A stretch of 6,607 nucleotides of DNA from positions 1 through 6,607 of the forward strand of contig QLUI01000102.1 in assembly GCA_018725345.1 (NCBI GenBank). Direction: 5' to 3'. The position numbers and the translations under genes are program-made. The notes beneath the pieces were generated by a model. The model was not told the DNA's origin, searched no databases, and was given only the letters and a program-made list of their open reading frames with translations. The stretch's first letter is position 1; every line of letters begins with the position of its first letter. Positions 6,374 to 6,607 of the stretch are shown piece after piece. This DNA comes from Bacillota bacterium. Lineage in GTDB: Bacteria; Bacillota; Dethiobacteria; Dethiobacterales; Dethiobacteraceae.

Positions 6374-6422
6374 CTTGTATAAATTATATATGTAATATTA
6401 TTATTTATGTAATATATTCAAG
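6374..6422. repeat. AT-rich imperfect palindrome
   Basis: The tract opens with CTTGTATAAATTATA and closes with TGTAATATATTCAAG, which are imperfect complements. The middle repeats TGTAATATTA/TATGTAATATA. It is almost pure A+T and separates the G+C-rich block from the transposase fragment. It may be an element end or simply low-complexity DNA. Confidence 0.35.
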
Positions 6423-6446
6423 TGGTGGTAACAAATCTTTGTTCTA

Positions 6447-6489
6447 CCTGCCCAAAATTTGCTCTTAAATAAGCAGAATTTTGGGCAGG
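6447..6489. repeat. Long perfect inverted repeat (13-bp arms)
   Basis: CCTGCCCAAAATT (6447-6459) pairs exactly with AATTTTGGGCAGG (6477-6489). Inside, TGCT (6460-6463) pairs with AGCA (6472-6475), leaving one bulged G and an eight-base loop. A small AACAAA/TTTGTT palindrome (6430-6443) is just to the left. No T-run follows on either strand, so a standard terminator is unlikely. A transposon end or folded RNA is possible. Confidence 0.6.
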
Positions 6490-6537
6490 AAAAGAGAGAA
6501 AAAAGATTTCTTTGACGCATGCCAGAACCTCCGGTAG

Positions 6538-6607
6538 AATACCAACAAAAAGGAGTGGCCAATGGAGAAAATCTTAACCTGTTACCTGAGGCGTTGGCCG
6601 ATTGAGA
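6538..6607 (+). pseudogene. Fragment of an IS4-type DDE transposase, cut by the window edge
   Basis: Twenty-three open codons run off the right end, ending EKILTCYLRRWPIE. The spacing Tyr-2-Arg-3-Glu is the YREK signature of IS4-family transposases, and RWPIE is a common form of it. This motif normally lies in the last third of the protein, yet an in-frame TAG (6535-6537) is just upstream, so the N-terminal part is missing or in another frame. An ATG at 6562 with AAGGAG nearby could restart translation. The continuation beyond the window would settle it. Confidence 0.5.

Noticed and set aside
6447..6489. The 13-bp hairpin as a rho-independent terminator
   Set aside because: Purines (AAAAGAGAG) rather than T follow it on the + strand, and no T-run follows on the - strand.
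1..6607. A CRISPR array, defence system or retroelement
   Set aside because: No regularly spaced direct repeats, cas genes, reverse transcriptase motif or toxin-antitoxin pair is visible on either strand.

Overview
The window is bacterial DNA: Shine-Dalgarno-led genes, a CCA-ending tRNA-like sequence and remnants of bacterial insertion sequences. It falls into two parts of different base composition. Positions 1 to about 3860 are AT-rich (sampled coding lines run from about one third to under one half G+C). Positions about 4030 to 6315 are clearly richer in G+C (sampled lines a little over one half). The AT-rich composition returns at about 6335. The gene content (glycosidases without signal peptides, a URO-D-like protein, a large beta-helix protein) resembles uncultured anaerobes of the PVC, Omnitrophota or Lentisphaerae type. 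That placement is a guess; the window contains no phylogenetic marker.

Left part, + strand. The window opens with the 3' half of a serine-type tRNA (long variable arm, T arm, acceptor 3' strand, CCA), but no matching 5' half is visible. Three genes follow in the same direction: a GH29 alpha-L-fucosidase (197-1513), a URO-D/methyltransferase-fold protein (1651-2703) and a DedA/VTT membrane protein (2750-3409). A degenerate palindromic intergenic repeat of a dispersed type lies between the first two.

Middle. The roughly 620 bases between the DedA gene and the next gene hold an inverted repeat, then a short relic of an IS630-type element. The relic keeps terminal inverted repeats, a good promoter, the first 20 transposase codons and the last 67, with everything between deleted. 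About 170 bases without a recognisable gene follow.

Right part, - strand. A 711-aa right-handed beta-helix protein that resembles GH141 occupies 4032-6167. Its start codon overlaps, as ATGA, the stop codon of a 45-codon open stretch that looks like the end of an upstream gene or a damaged small gene. Beyond it come a promoter-like site, an AT-rich tract with nested inverted repeats, and at the right edge a fragment with the Y-R-E signature of an IS4-type transposase.

Together: the GH29 enzyme, and possibly the GH141-like one, point to breakdown of fucose-containing glycans. The GH29 enzyme is predicted to be cytoplasmic and would act on imported oligosaccharides. The beta-helix gene sits in a block of different composition, with transposon debris on both sides and opposite orientation, so it was probably acquired separately. 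No complete new defence or mobile system is visible. The least ordinary points are the composition island, the deleted IS630 relic, the orphan tRNA half and the URO-D paralogue next to a fucosidase.
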